Shown one piece after another: positions 53,833-62,642 of a stretch of DNA of 64,000 nt. Below the pieces are notes generated by a model. It was not told the origin of the DNA and did no database searches. It worked only from the letters and a program-made list of their open reading frames with translations. The stretch's first letter is position 1. The number at the start of each line of letters is the position of its first letter. Both the position numbers and the translations under genes were made by a program. The stretch comes from Candidatus Gastranaerophilales bacterium (GTDB taxonomy: Bacteria; Cyanobacteriota; Vampirovibrionia; Gastranaerophilales; Gastranaerophilaceae): contig CAJUNK010000007.1 in assembly GCA_910587815.1 (NCBI GenBank), forward strand, positions 1-64,000, read 5' to 3'.

Positions 53833-54531
53833 TTAAATTTCTGTCATATTTTCATCAAAAAAAGACAGTCTTTTAATTTCAAATATAGCTTCTTTATCAA
53901 ACAGATATTTCAAAAACTCATCAGCACGAAAAGCAGGCACAGTATCATTTTGGCCTGTTTTTAGGATAAAAGTGAATTTACCGTTTTTAATTTCGGCACT
54001 TTTTATTGAATCCCTGTAATTGATTTGTTTTATAATACCTTTTTTCGTTTTCTTCTCTATGAATAATTCATTTGAAGATAAACATTTTTCTACAGTATAT
54101 ATTAAATCTTCAAAATTTAAAATACCCAACGTTTTGTTTACTATATTGTTTTCGGGTAATTCGGCTTCATAAAGAGCCCACTGCACAAGATTATCCAATG
54201 AAGGCATGCGTCTGCCGTCATTTGGCATTTCAATTAAACTCAATATTTTTAAATTTGATGATGTAGAATTTTTAAAATCATCTAAAAAGCTTGGCTCAAG
54301 GGGTTTTACAGTAATAAAATTTACAATTTCACACACAGATTCTATAAATAATGGAAGTGCCGGCGAAAAAGAAATTTTAGGCACCTTATTAAAACCTTCT
54401 GTTAAAGCAAAATGCACCCCAACACGCCTTAACGTCTTTAAAATCAAATTTTGCCAATCCAGGTGGGATAAAAATTTCAATTCATTGAGCTTGGTTAATT
54501 TTAATTGATATCTAAATTCTTTTATTTCCAT
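53833..54531 (-). CDS. TIGR03936 (radical SAM-linked) protein
   Basis: About 232 residues with the TIGR03936/DUF2344 pattern: YQLKLTKLNELKFLSHLDWQNLILKTLRRVGVHFALTEGFNKVPKISFSPALPLFIESVCEIVNF (family 'lrFsk.g.lrflSHLDl.r...RalRRaglp.a.seGFnP.pkisfa.plplG..s..E'). The family is usually next to RNase G/E and a radical SAM partner; the partner is not visible here. Start: ATG at 54531; a GTG eight codons upstream with AAAGG 4 nt before it is an alternative. It overlaps the gene at 54512 by 20 bp. Confidence 0.85.
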   Translation of the reverse strand: MEIKEFRYQLKLTKLNELKFLSHLDWQNLILKTLRRVGVHFALTEGFNKVPKISFSPALPLFIESVCEIVNFITVKPLEPSFLDDFKNSTSSNLKILSLIEMPNDGRRMPSLDNLVQWALYEAELPENNIVNKTLGILNFEDLIYTVEKCLSSNELFIEKKTKKGIIKQINYRDSIKSAEIKNGKFTFILKTGQNDTVPAFRADEFLKYLFDKEAIFEIKRLSFFDENMTEI

Positions 54532-54742
54532 TGTAAATCTTGTTTTTAATGTCACAGCGCCTTTTTAAAAGGATTTCAGGGGTGTCATCAGGCATTATTT
54601 CATCAATAATTCTATCATCCAAAAAATTAAATTCTTTAATCTTTTCAATAGAATAATTAAGCTGCCTATCCTTGGCCTGCCTGATTATAGGAGCAAATTC
54701 CTTATCCAAAAAACCATCTTGAAAAGGGCTTAAAAATTCCAT
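54512..54742 (-). CDS. hypothetical 76-aa protein
   Basis: A short charged protein, no family recognised, predicted mostly helical (DKEFAPIIRQAKDRQLNYSIEKIKEF, DIIDEIMPDDTPEILLKRRCDIKNKI). It precedes the TIGR03936 gene with a 20-bp overlap, which argues for a real coupled gene. It lacks CxxxCxxC and so cannot be a remnant of the radical SAM core. Confidence 0.5.
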   Translation of the reverse strand: MEFLSPFQDGFLDKEFAPIIRQAKDRQLNYSIEKIKEFNFLDDRIIDEIMPDDTPEILLKRRCDIKNKIYNGNKRI

Positions 54743-54781
54743 ATAAGAATTCTATCATTTTGCGCACAAAGTGGCAAAATA

Positions 54782-55363
54782 TTAAACAATATTTTCTTCA
54801 AAAAACTTTATAATACCATCTTTATAGGCAGAAACTTTTGAAGAGAAAGGATATACCGGAGTTTTAAAAAATCTTTCGGTTTCCTTTATTTTTTTATAAA
54901 CTTCATTTTTTGATACATAATCACACTTATTTAAAACCGTAATTGATGCGATATTATTAATTCTCAGCCAATCAAACATTTGTACATCATTTTTTTGGAT
55001 TTCATGTCTTGCATCAACAAATTGAATGCAGCATTTCAATGTGTTACGTTTTAAAAGGTATTCTTCCAGGCTTTTTTGCCACCTTGCCTGTTCAGTTTTA
55101 GACACTTTTGCATATCCATAACCCGGAAGGTCGGAGATTACAAAATCACCTTTATCAGACATTATTTTAAAAAGATTAATAAGACGCGTTTTTCCAGGGG
55201 TATTAGAGGTTTTGGCCATTTTTGAATTATTTACAATAGTATTTATAAATGTAGATTTTCCAACATTAGAACGCCCCAAAAGAGCAAACTCACTAAGCCC
55301 CAAAGCGGGACACTGTGCAAGGTTCGGCGCGCTAATTAAGAATTGTGCTTGCTTGATTTTCAT
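54782..55363 (-). CDS. engB: ribosome biogenesis GTPase EngB/YsxC
   Basis: GTPase needed for large-subunit assembly. The 193-residue protein has the G motifs FALLGRSNVGKSTFINTI (G1), TPGKTRLI (G2/T), ISDLPGYGYAKV (G3, family signature), VLNKCDYV (G4) and a PFSSKVSA G5-like end. It overlaps the preceding 91-residue gene by 32 bp. Confidence 0.95.
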   Translation of the reverse strand: MKIKQAQFLISAPNLAQCPALGLSEFALLGRSNVGKSTFINTIVNNSKMAKTSNTPGKTRLINLFKIMSDKGDFVISDLPGYGYAKVSKTEQARWQKSLEEYLLKRNTLKCCIQFVDARHEIQKNDVQMFDWLRINNIASITVLNKCDYVSKNEVYKKIKETERFFKTPVYPFSSKVSAYKDGIIKFFEENIV

Positions 55364-55607
55364 TTATCTTAACTTGTCTTAATTCATTCATTTTTCTTTT
55401 GTAAACCACCGCGGAAAGAAGATTGTAGGCTTTTTCAGAATTAACAACATCAATCTGCACAGAATCATCCAAAATATTTACATTTATTGCATTTGAAGTT
55501 AAAAAATCGCTTTTTAGATTTGTAATTCTGATAATTTTATTTTTTAAAAGCGAAAGTGGCTGTGCTATAAAGGTTTCAAATGATTTTAAAATTATATTTC
55601 TCATCAA
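55332..55607 (-). CDS. hypothetical 91-aa protein
   Basis: No family recognised. The sequence shows LKSFETFIAQPLSLLKNKIIRITNLKSDF, then a beta segment (AINVNILDDSVQIDVVNSEKAYNLLSAVVYKRKMNEL). No membrane segment. The 32-bp overlap with engB downstream on the same strand suggests coupling, and it may be an accessory to engB or unrelated. Confidence 0.5.
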   Translation of the reverse strand: MMRNIILKSFETFIAQPLSLLKNKIIRITNLKSDFLTSNAINVNILDDSVQIDVVNSEKAYNLLSAVVYKRKMNELRQVKINENQASTILN

Positions 55608-55655
55608 AAGCTTCCTAAAATTCTTCTAAATTATACCAAAAAATAAAGTTTTTTG

Positions 55656-55661
55656 TATAAT
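55656..55661 (+). promoter_or_regulatory. -10 box of speE (TATAAT)
   Basis: Consensus TATAAT, 82 bp before the speE ATG, in an AT-rich intergenic region. The -35 is unclear. Confidence 0.4.
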
Positions 55662-55743
55662 ATTTTTAGGCGAATTTTACATTTGATTAAAAATTTAAAA
55701 ATAGCCTTGTGAGTATTATAAACAGAGGATTTAGAGGGAATAC

Positions 55744-56580
55744 ATGTACAAAGAAATTACACCAAATGGATATGGCATAGCAATAGAAACGGATGAAAAA
55801 CCTTTATACAGCGCACAAAGCGATTTTCAAAAGGTGGAAATCCTATCATCTAAAGGATTGGGAAACATTTTAACCCTGGATGACCTTATGATGACAACCG
55901 TTGAGGATGAATTTTTCTACCATGAAATGATTTCCCATATTCCAATGTGCTCACATCCTTGTCCAGAGCGTGTTTTAGTCATTGGAGGAGGCGATGGCGG
56001 CACAGTGCGTGAGGCTTTACATCATAAAACGGTTAAAAGTGTTGAGTTGTGCGAAATTGACGGACTTGTAATAGAAGCAAGCAAGAAATTTTTGCCTACA
56101 ATTGCCGGAAAACTAGATGATGAGCGTGTTTCAATCCATGTAGAAGATGCGATTGAATATATAAAAGACAAAAAAGCTTGCTATGATGTTGTTTTAATAG
56201 ATTCAACAGACCCAATGGGGCCTGGAGAAGGGCTTTTCACAGAAGAATTTTATACTAATGTTAAAAATAGCCTAAAAGAAGGCGGAATCGTTGTGGCACA
56301 GTCAGAATCACCATTTGCAAACAAGAAAGAGATGAGAATGATGTACAGATTGCTTCACAAGGTGTTTAAAAATGTAAAGCCTTATGCAGGGCCAATTCCA
56401 ACCTATCCGGGCGGATACTGGAGTTGGGCATTTTGCTCTGAAACCATTGATACACCTGAAATACAGGATATTCAAAGAGCAAAAGAAATTGAAAAAAATG
56501 CAAAACTTTATAATACAGATTTACATAAGGCAGTTTTTTGTGTTCCAAATTTTGTAAGGAAAATTGCAGAAGATGCGTAA
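55744..56580 (+). CDS. speE: spermidine (polyamine aminopropyl) synthase
   Basis: Transfers an aminopropyl group from decarboxylated SAM to putrescine. The 278-residue protein has SDFQKVEILSSKGLGNILTLDDLMMTTVEDEFFYHEM, VLVIGGGDGGTVREALHH, VELCEIDGLVIEASKKFLP, VVLIDSTDPMGPGEGLF and TYPGGYWSWAFCS. MetK in the same window supplies SAM, but no speD is visible. SD is AGAGGGAA before ATG. It overlaps aroA by 8 bp (ATGCGTAA). Confidence 0.96.
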   Translation: MYKEITPNGYGIAIETDEKPLYSAQSDFQKVEILSSKGLGNILTLDDLMMTTVEDEFFYHEMISHIPMCSHPCPERVLVIGGGDGGTVREALHHKTVKSVELCEIDGLVIEASKKFLPTIAGKLDDERVSIHVEDAIEYIKDKKACYDVVLIDSTDPMGPGEGLFTEEFYTNVKNSLKEGGIVVAQSESPFANKKEMRMMYRLLHKVFKNVKPYAGPIPTYPGGYWSWAFCSETIDTPEIQDIQRAKEIEKNAKLYNTDLHKAVFCVPNFVRKIAEDA

Positions 56581-57886
56581 AATCGTAACTACACAAGGTT
56601 TTTGCACACCCTTAAAAGGTGAGATTAGCGTCCCGCCTGATAAATCTATGTCTCATAGAAGTCTTATAATAGGTTCTCTCACAAAGGGTAAAATCAAGGT
56701 TTCAAATTTCCTAAACAGTGCCGATTGCCTTGCTACGCTTGAAATTTTAAAACAGCTTGGATGTAGTGTAGAATTTTTGGATGAAAATACAATTGTTTTA
56801 AACGCTAAAAATGTATACATAGAGCCAAAATCAGAACTGTACTGCGGTAATTCAGGCACTACAATGAGACTTATGGCGGGTTTACTTGCAGGTGCAGGGG
56901 TAAAATGCACATTATCAGGAGATATCAGTCTTTCAAAACGGCCAATGAAAAGAATTATAGAACCATTGACAAAAATGGGTGCAAGCATAAAAAGCAATGA
57001 TGGCAAAGCCCCACTTGTTATTAAACAAGCAAAACTCAATGGAATTACATACAACAGCCCAATAGCTTCCGCGCAAGTCAAATCCAGCATACTTCTTGCG
57101 GGCTTGCAAATTCCAAATGAGGCAACAACAGTGTATGAACCTCATCTTTCGCGCGACCATACAGAAAGAATGCTAAAATATTTTGGTGCAGACATCAAAA
57201 CATGCCAAAAGGACGAACTTTTTGGGGTAACAGTAAGACATACACCCTTGATACCAAAGGATTTAAACGTGGTTGGGGATATCTCAAGTGCCGCCTTTAT
57301 TATGGTTACAGCCTCTATCATTAAGGATTCGGATATAATTTTAAGAAATGTTGGAATAAATCCTACCCGAGCAGGAATTATTGATGTTTTAAATTCTATG
57401 GGTGCCAAAATAGAAATTTTGAACAAAGATTTAATTTCTAACGAAGAAATTGCAGATGTTAGAATAAAATATTCTCCAGATTTAAAAGGAATAAAAATTG
57501 GAGGAGAAATTATACCAAGATTAATCGATGAAATCCCAATCATAGCGCTGCTTGCAACCCAGGCAGAAGGCAAAACCGTAATTTCAGGTGCTGCGGATTT
57601 AAAAAATAAAGAATCAGATCGAATTCTTTGTGTTGCAAAGGAATTGGCTAAATTTGGCGCAAAGATTGAACCCACAGATGACGGGTTTATAATTGAGGGC
57701 AAAAATGGCGGCAAAGGGCTATTTCAAGAAGGTGCAGAGGTAGAATGTTACCATGACCACAGAATTGCGATGATGGGATATATTGCAGGTTTAATTAGCG
57801 CAAAACCCTCTCGTATTAACGATTTTGAGTGGATAGAAACCTCTTTCCCATCCTTTTTGCAAATATTTGAGACGTTAAGAAGCTAA
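56573..57886 (+). CDS. aroA: 3-phosphoshikimate 1-carboxyvinyltransferase (EPSP synthase)
   Basis: Sixth step of the shikimate pathway. The 437-residue protein has VPPDKSMSHRSLIIGSLTKG, GNSGTTMRLMAGLLAG, GDISLSKRPMKRI, ASAQVKSSILLAGL, RDHTERMLKYFGA, VVGDISSAAFIMV, DEIPIIALLATQAEG, KESDRILCVAKEL, CYHDHRIAMMGYIAG. I use the ATG that overlaps the speE stop; a TTG three codons upstream is less likely. Its substrate-loop residues look like the normal class. Confidence 0.96.
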   Translation: MRKIVTTQGFCTPLKGEISVPPDKSMSHRSLIIGSLTKGKIKVSNFLNSADCLATLEILKQLGCSVEFLDENTIVLNAKNVYIEPKSELYCGNSGTTMRLMAGLLAGAGVKCTLSGDISLSKRPMKRIIEPLTKMGASIKSNDGKAPLVIKQAKLNGITYNSPIASAQVKSSILLAGLQIPNEATTVYEPHLSRDHTERMLKYFGADIKTCQKDELFGVTVRHTPLIPKDLNVVGDISSAAFIMVTASIIKDSDIILRNVGINPTRAGIIDVLNSMGAKIEILNKDLISNEEIADVRIKYSPDLKGIKIGGEIIPRLIDEIPIIALLATQAEGKTVISGAADLKNKESDRILCVAKELAKFGAKIEPTDDGFIIEGKNGGKGLFQEGAEVECYHDHRIAMMGYIAGLISAKPSRINDFEWIETSFPSFLQIFETLRS

Positions 57887-57918
57887 AATAGCCACCATAT
57901 AAGGATTTTAAGGTTTAA

Positions 57919-58692
57919 ATGTTTTATTTTGACGCTATTAAAAATAAAAAAATCCTCAAAAGTGACGAACTTTCTAAATTTGACGCACATCTGAAGCACT
58001 TTTTTACCACAAAAGAAAGTTTTATTAAAACAGAAGAATCTAATTTTATAAATATTGCAAATGCAAACAGGGAGCTAATTTTAGACTATATAAAAATAGA
58101 ATCTGAAAATTTATTTGAAATAAAACAAACACACAGTACAAATATTAAAATTTGGCACAAAAGTATTGGCACAACGAATGATACAGACGGTGTAATACTC
58201 TATAATCCAGGTAGTGCAACGATTTTAAACTTTGCAGACTGCACACCTGTTATTTTATATGACCCAAAAAATAATATTGCAGCAGGACTACATGCAGGCT
58301 GGAGAGGTACAGCTGGCGCCATTTCAAGACTTGGTGTAAATTTAATGAAAGAAAAATTTAATTCAAAACCTGAAAATATAATCGCCGCAATTGGCCCATG
58401 TATTGGGCAAAGGGATTTTGAAACAGGTTATGAAGTATATGAAGCACTGAAAAACACTCTTGAATTTACGTCAAAAAACCCGCAAAACAAGGAACATGAG
58501 CTTTTTCAATTTAAAGATGATAAGGTATATCCTAATTTAGCTGGAATTAACGCGCAGCAATTAATTGAAGAAGGGGTGAAAACCATTGATATCAGCCAGT
58601 TTGAAACATATAAAGATAATGACATATTGTTTTCATACAGGGCTGAAAACGGCACCACAAGCAGAATTAGCATGGTTTTAAAATTGGTATAA
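57919..58692 (+). CDS. pgeF: YfiH/PgeF family laccase-domain protein
   Basis: A 257-residue protein of the DUF152 family; members show purine nucleoside phosphorylase/adenosine deaminase activity and edit misincorporated L-Ser in peptidoglycan precursors. It has IKQTHSTNIKIW, NFADCTPVILYDPKNNIAAGLHAGWRGTAGAI and IAAIGPCIGQRDFETGYEVY, with the His-Cys-His metal site. It follows aroA by 32 bp. Which activity dominates is unknown. Confidence 0.9.
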   Translation: MFYFDAIKNKKILKSDELSKFDAHLKHFFTTKESFIKTEESNFINIANANRELILDYIKIESENLFEIKQTHSTNIKIWHKSIGTTNDTDGVILYNPGSATILNFADCTPVILYDPKNNIAAGLHAGWRGTAGAISRLGVNLMKEKFNSKPENIIAAIGPCIGQRDFETGYEVYEALKNTLEFTSKNPQNKEHELFQFKDDKVYPNLAGINAQQLIEEGVKTIDISQFETYKDNDILFSYRAENGTTSRISMVLKLV

Positions 58693-58713
58693 TGCACCCA
58701 CTTTAAAAAATTA

Positions 58714-59226
58714 TTATTTAAATAAATTCATAACGGCATTTTGGATAAATTCTGAAAAACTGGTATGACCTGATGGATTATATTCTTTATCTAATTCCTT
58801 AGCTTCATCAGAACTTGCAACGGTTTTTATAGCATCCATTGAAGCTTTATTAATATCAGCCACAATTTTTGATATACATTTTTTAAATTCATCCAGTTTT
58901 TCGCCATCTTCTTTATAGGTTGAAATATAGCTTTTTACAGCCTCTTTTTTCCACGTGTCAAGCAGCTCTTTTTGCGTTTCAACATAAGCCACCATTACAT
59001 CATGGGTGGGGAAAATTTTAAATTTTTTAAAGGAATTATCCACAAGCACCATATTTTTAATCATAATGCCGCGCAAAACAGAACCTCTTGAAAAATATTT
59101 TTCTTCAATTTCAGAAGGCAAAACATACCCAAATGGAAAGAATAGGTCAGATTGGCGATTTACGTCATTTAATCTACCCAAAAGTTCTCTTGATAATAAC
59201 TCAAACTGTTCTTTTTTATCTTCCAT
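58714..59226 (-). CDS. hypothetical helical protein
   Basis: No family recognised. About 170 residues, helical, basic/acidic mix: MEDKKEQFELLSRELLGRLNDVN, IMIKNMVLVDNSFKKFK, CISKIVADINKASMDAIKTV, SFSEFIQNAVMNLFK. I start it at the ATG of MEDKKEQ because the longer reading lies on top of the small gene at 59216-59371, whose stop it overlaps by 11 bp. Converges on pgeF. Confidence 0.6.
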   Translation of the reverse strand: MEDKKEQFELLSRELLGRLNDVNRQSDLFFPFGYVLPSEIEEKYFSRGSVLRGIMIKNMVLVDNSFKKFKIFPTHDVMVAYVETQKELLDTWKKEAVKSYISTYKEDGEKLDEFKKCISKIVADINKASMDAIKTVASSDEAKELDKEYNPSGHTSFSEFIQNAVMNLFK

Positions 59227-59371
59227 TTTTCTTAAAATATTCCTTGATATGACAAGCTTCCGGGCGATTTGTATTTGAAAGAACAATCTCTCTGAATTCA
59301 TTTTTATCTATGTCAATGCCCATATTATTTATATTTATATTAATTTTTTTAGGTTTTTCTTTTTTATACAT
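59216..59371 (-). CDS. small hypothetical protein, 51 aa
   Basis: A short ORF between two genes on the same strand. It starts 5 nt after the stop of the gene at 59377 and ends over the start of the gene at 58714-59226 (11-bp overlap), so all three look co-transcribed and coupled. The product is lysine- and asparagine-rich at first (MYKKEKPKKININ), then NMGIDIDKNEFREIVLSNTN and CHIKEYFKKNGR. No family recognised. SD is weak, and the evidence is the spacing and codon pattern. Confidence 0.5.
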   Translation of the reverse strand: MYKKEKPKKINININNMGIDIDKNEFREIVLSNTNRPEACHIKEYFKKNGR

Positions 59372-59376
59372 TATTC

Positions 59377-59976
59377 TTACAATATCTTATCAGAAACTTT
59401 GAACAAAATCTCTAAATCATCATTTTGAACAGCTTCTAAAATAGTGTTATGAATTTCTTTTAAATCGTTATCATTAGGGGTTTTTAGAGATTTTGGAATT
59501 TTTATATCAGAAGTTTTTTTAACATCGACAAAACCTTTATTTTCCTCTAAAAATTCTCTGTATTTTTCTAAAATTTCAATATGCAAAGGATTTGCAGAAT
59601 AAGTTTTATTTAAATAATACTTCACATCCCGATTTAACCCAGTTTTTACAAAATCTAAAAGAAAATCGATTTCATAAAAAGCCTCATCGTCAAAATCTGC
59701 ACCAAGGCAGGGGTTGTTCACTATATTTTTATCTTCCAAAGATTTTAAATATACACCCCAAAGCATACACCCTAAATAAAACGCCGCATTTAAATTAATT
59801 GCCTTTAAAAATTTAGGATAAATTATAGAAAATTGGAATTTTTTCTGCTTCAAAGATGGTATTGCAGAAAAAGCCGAATACATATACTCAATATTTCCTG
59901 ATACTCTTGCCACTGAAGCAGAATACCCGGGGTCGAATAAAATATCTGTATCTGATTTAAAATCTAAAATTGACAT
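59377..59976 (-). CDS. hypothetical 199-aa protein
   Basis: No family recognised. The product shows AFYLGCMLWGVYLKSLEDKN, FDDEAFYEIDFLLDFVKTGL and a KKTSDIKIPKSLKTPNDNDLKEIHNTILEAVQNDD tail; mostly helical, soluble. It heads a minus-strand trio with the small ORF and the helical protein downstream. Confidence 0.6.
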   Translation of the reverse strand: MSILDFKSDTDILFDPGYSASVARVSGNIEYMYSAFSAIPSLKQKKFQFSIIYPKFLKAINLNAAFYLGCMLWGVYLKSLEDKNIVNNPCLGADFDDEAFYEIDFLLDFVKTGLNRDVKYYLNKTYSANPLHIEILEKYREFLEENKGFVDVKKTSDIKIPKSLKTPNDNDLKEIHNTILEAVQNDDLEILFKVSDKIL

Positions 59977-60058
59977 ATTAATATTTTAATTAGAAACTCT
60001 ATATTGTGCAAGTTTTTATTCAGACCATTTGCAGGTACAATTTAAAACGAGAAAATAA

Positions 60059-61957
60059 GTGGGAAAAGAAATCAAAAAATTAGAACTTTTAGCACCAGCA
60101 CAAAACAAAGAATGTGCATTTGCTGCAATAAATTATGGTGCAGATAGTATTTATATAGGTGCAAATCTTTATGGTGCAAGGAAAAACGCCGCAAATTCTT
60201 TGGATGATATTAAAGATATTATAGATTATGCACATAAATTTAATGTGAAAATTTATATCACATTGAATACAATTTTAGATGACGACGAATTAAATGAAGC
60301 GCAAAAAATCATTGAAAATCTACACAAAATAGGAGCTGATGGAATAATTTTTCAGGATATGGGAATTATAGAACTTGCAATGGATGGCAAATTACCAAAC
60401 ATAAAACTTATTGCAAGCACACAATGCAATAACCGCAGTATTGAAAAGGTGAATTTTTTTGAAAACATAGGTATAAAAAAGGTAATTTTGGCACGGGAAC
60501 TCTCAATAGAGCAAATTAAAAATATCTGCAAAAATACAACTTGTGAAATTGAAACATTTATCCATGGTGCGCTTTGTGTTTCATATTCAGGCCAATGTTA
60601 TCTTAGCCATAAAATAGGCGGAAGAAGTGCAAACAGAGGAGAATGCGCACAAGCTTGCAGAAAAAAATACACACTAATAAATAATAATGGAAAAATTTTA
60701 GCAAAAGATAAACATTTGCTTTCTATGAAAGATTTTATGGCAGCAAACAGGCTGAGAGAATTAATAGATGCCGGTGTTACATCGTTTAAAATAGAAGGCA
60801 GACTAAAAGATGAAAATTATATAAAAAATACTGTAGCACATTATAGAAAACTTTTTGATAAGATAATTGATGAAAAAAATCTTGCAAAAAAAGCGGATGA
60901 ACCATTATATCAAAAAAGTTCATCTGGGAAAATTTTCTTTGATTTTACGCCGGATTTAACAAAAAGCTTTAACAGGGGTTTTTGCGAATATTTTTTAGAT
61001 GGCAGAAAATTTTTAGATGGCGAAAATATTTATAATTTTGATGCGCCAAATTCAAAGGGCGAATACATAGGGAAAATATTAAGCGTGCAAAACGCAGGCA
61101 GGCAGCAGTTTTTCACCATTGATAGCAAAGCTGCGCAAAATTTAAACCCGCAGGATGGGCTTTGTTATATTGCAAAAAAAGCAGGAGAAAGTTTTCTGCA
61201 AGGTTTTTTAATCAATTCAATTGACAAAAAAACAGGTAAGATTTATCCAAATATTGCGCAAAATTTTTCAGCTGGTACAAAAATTTACCGCAATAAAGAT
61301 TTTAATTTTGAAAATATTTTAAAAAACTCAAAAACAAAAAGAAAGATTCGGGGAATTTTTAAGGTATATGATAGATATATTGAATGTATTGATGAAGATA
61401 ATAACAAAATAAATCTTGAATTTTTTGCAAATGAAATTGCAAAAAACCCCAATATGGCAAAAGAAAACTGGAAAAAGGCCCTTCAAAAAAGCGGAGAGAG
61501 CAATTTTTATATAGAAAATATTGAATTTTTAACGGAAAATATTTATTTTCTGCCCATTGCTAAAATTAATGAATTAAGACGCGAAATATTAGATAAATTA
61601 ATGAATTTCAGAATAAATAATTATACAATAGAGACACAAAACAAGATAAATCCTGCACAATATCTAGAAAAAGAAGGCGATTACAAGCTGAATGTACATA
61701 ATAAAATGGCTGAAAAATTTTATAATGCTTGCAATTGTAAGGTGTTAGAATATTCCCCTGAATCTAGCGCAAACCATGGCAACATTGAATTAATGCGAAC
61801 AAAACACTGCATAAGATACGCACTTAATATGTGTTTTAAAAAAGACAGCAAAAGCCTGTCAAATGAAGAGTTGTTTTTAATAGATGATATGGGTGCAAAA
61901 TATCGTCTTATTTTTGATTGTAAAAATTGCGAAATGGTTATAAAATCTTTCAAATAA
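60059..61957 (+). CDS. U32 family peptidase-like protein (RlhA/TrhP-type)
   Basis: A 632-residue protein with the U32 'peptidase' domain: LELLAPAQNKECAFAAINYGADSIYIGANLYGAR, ETFIHGALCVSYSGQCYLSHKIGGRSANRGECAQACRKKY, MKDFMAANRLRELIDAGVTSFKIEGRLKDENYI. In E. coli, members of this family (RlhA, TrhP) act in rRNA or tRNA hydroxylation rather than proteolysis. The C-terminal half (about 330-632) matches the DUF3656-type extension. Start is GTG, with GAG in GAGAAAATAA upstream. It is alone on the plus strand. RNA modification is likely, from the family. Confidence 0.85.
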   Translation: MGKEIKKLELLAPAQNKECAFAAINYGADSIYIGANLYGARKNAANSLDDIKDIIDYAHKFNVKIYITLNTILDDDELNEAQKIIENLHKIGADGIIFQDMGIIELAMDGKLPNIKLIASTQCNNRSIEKVNFFENIGIKKVILARELSIEQIKNICKNTTCEIETFIHGALCVSYSGQCYLSHKIGGRSANRGECAQACRKKYTLINNNGKILAKDKHLLSMKDFMAANRLRELIDAGVTSFKIEGRLKDENYIKNTVAHYRKLFDKIIDEKNLAKKADEPLYQKSSSGKIFFDFTPDLTKSFNRGFCEYFLDGRKFLDGENIYNFDAPNSKGEYIGKILSVQNAGRQQFFTIDSKAAQNLNPQDGLCYIAKKAGESFLQGFLINSIDKKTGKIYPNIAQNFSAGTKIYRNKDFNFENILKNSKTKRKIRGIFKVYDRYIECIDEDNNKINLEFFANEIAKNPNMAKENWKKALQKSGESNFYIENIEFLTENIYFLPIAKINELRREILDKLMNFRINNYTIETQNKINPAQYLEKEGDYKLNVHNKMAEKFYNACNCKVLEYSPESSANHGNIELMRTKHCIRYALNMCFKKDSKSLSNEELFLIDDMGAKYRLIFDCKNCEMVIKSFK

Positions 61958-62118
61958 AGGGTTTTCTAGCAAAAATCATATCGTCAAAAATATTCAATGT
62001 AAAGTATTGTAACAAAAAATCTTCTTTGTGAAATCATAAAAAGTATATCGTTTTTATATATATGCGAGGAGCAAATTAAAAAAAGTTTTATTTTGCAAAG
62101 AACAAAGGAGTAGTAAAA

Positions 62119-62301
62119 ATGAACGGTGTATCATTCGGCAGTTTAACAGGATCATCAGGCGTATCTTCAGCATCATTAGGCAATTTTGAAGAAAAACGTG
62201 AAAAACAAGACCTTCAGGATTTAACAGGAGTTGCCGGCATGAATGCAAATCTTATGCAAGATTCAAGCATGCACGGTGATAAACTGGACCTTAACATTTA
62301 A
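62119..62301 (+). CDS. small orphan protein, 60 aa
   Basis: A strong AAAGGAG sits 8 nt before ATG. The product begins MNGVSFGSLTGSSGVSSASLG, Gly/Ser-rich, then a charged helix (FEEKREKQDLQDLTG). Its V-x-F-x-S start resembles other orphans near the window ends. No family recognised. Confidence 0.65.
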   Translation: MNGVSFGSLTGSSGVSSASLGNFEEKREKQDLQDLTGVAGMNANLMQDSSMHGDKLDLNI

Positions 62302-62419
62302 TTAATTTGACCTGGTTTAAGTAATTATCCGGTTTGATTTATTTTAAAGATTTCATCTCTCTCTCAATTGAAAATCTTTAAATAGTGTTAGACCGCAAGC
62401 AAAAGAAAGATGGAGTTTT

Positions 62420-62566
62420 ATGAGCGAAGCAAAAGTGGTGAACTTTCTTCTTGCAGGCTTGCTGATTATGACAATCATTATGTTTTCTTGGACATTTATG
62501 TACATCAACAAAACCTTATCCGACAACAGCATAAGTGCACCAATAGTATCTGCATTCAGCGCCTAA
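62420..62566 (+). CDS. small membrane protein, 48 aa
   Basis: GGAG lies 5 nt before ATG. One strong membrane helix (about 9-28, FLLAGLLIMTIIMFSWTFMY), then a short Ser/Asn-rich tail. A longer ORF in another frame lacks these features. A terminator follows 25 bp after the stop, supporting a real short transcription unit. No family recognised. Confidence 0.7.
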   Translation: MSEAKVVNFLLAGLLIMTIIMFSWTFMYINKTLSDNSISAPIVSAFSA

Positions 62567-62590
62567 AGGATTTTAAAAGAAGAATTAACC

Positions 62591-62630
62591 AAAATATCCC
62601 CTTCTTCAAACAAGAAGGGGATATTTTTAT
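62591..62630 (+). terminator. strong bidirectional terminator
   Basis: A 16-bp perfect stem (62591-62606 with 62612-62627) with a 5-nt loop. The 3' arm ends in TATTTTTAT; the minus-strand arm also ends in a T-run. It separates two convergent units. Confidence 0.92.
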
Positions 62631-62642
62631 AAAGTTATTATT

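Noticed and set aside
54512..54742. Remnant of the radical SAM partner of TIGR03936
   Set aside because: No CxxxCxxC and no similarity to the known C-terminus of that partner.
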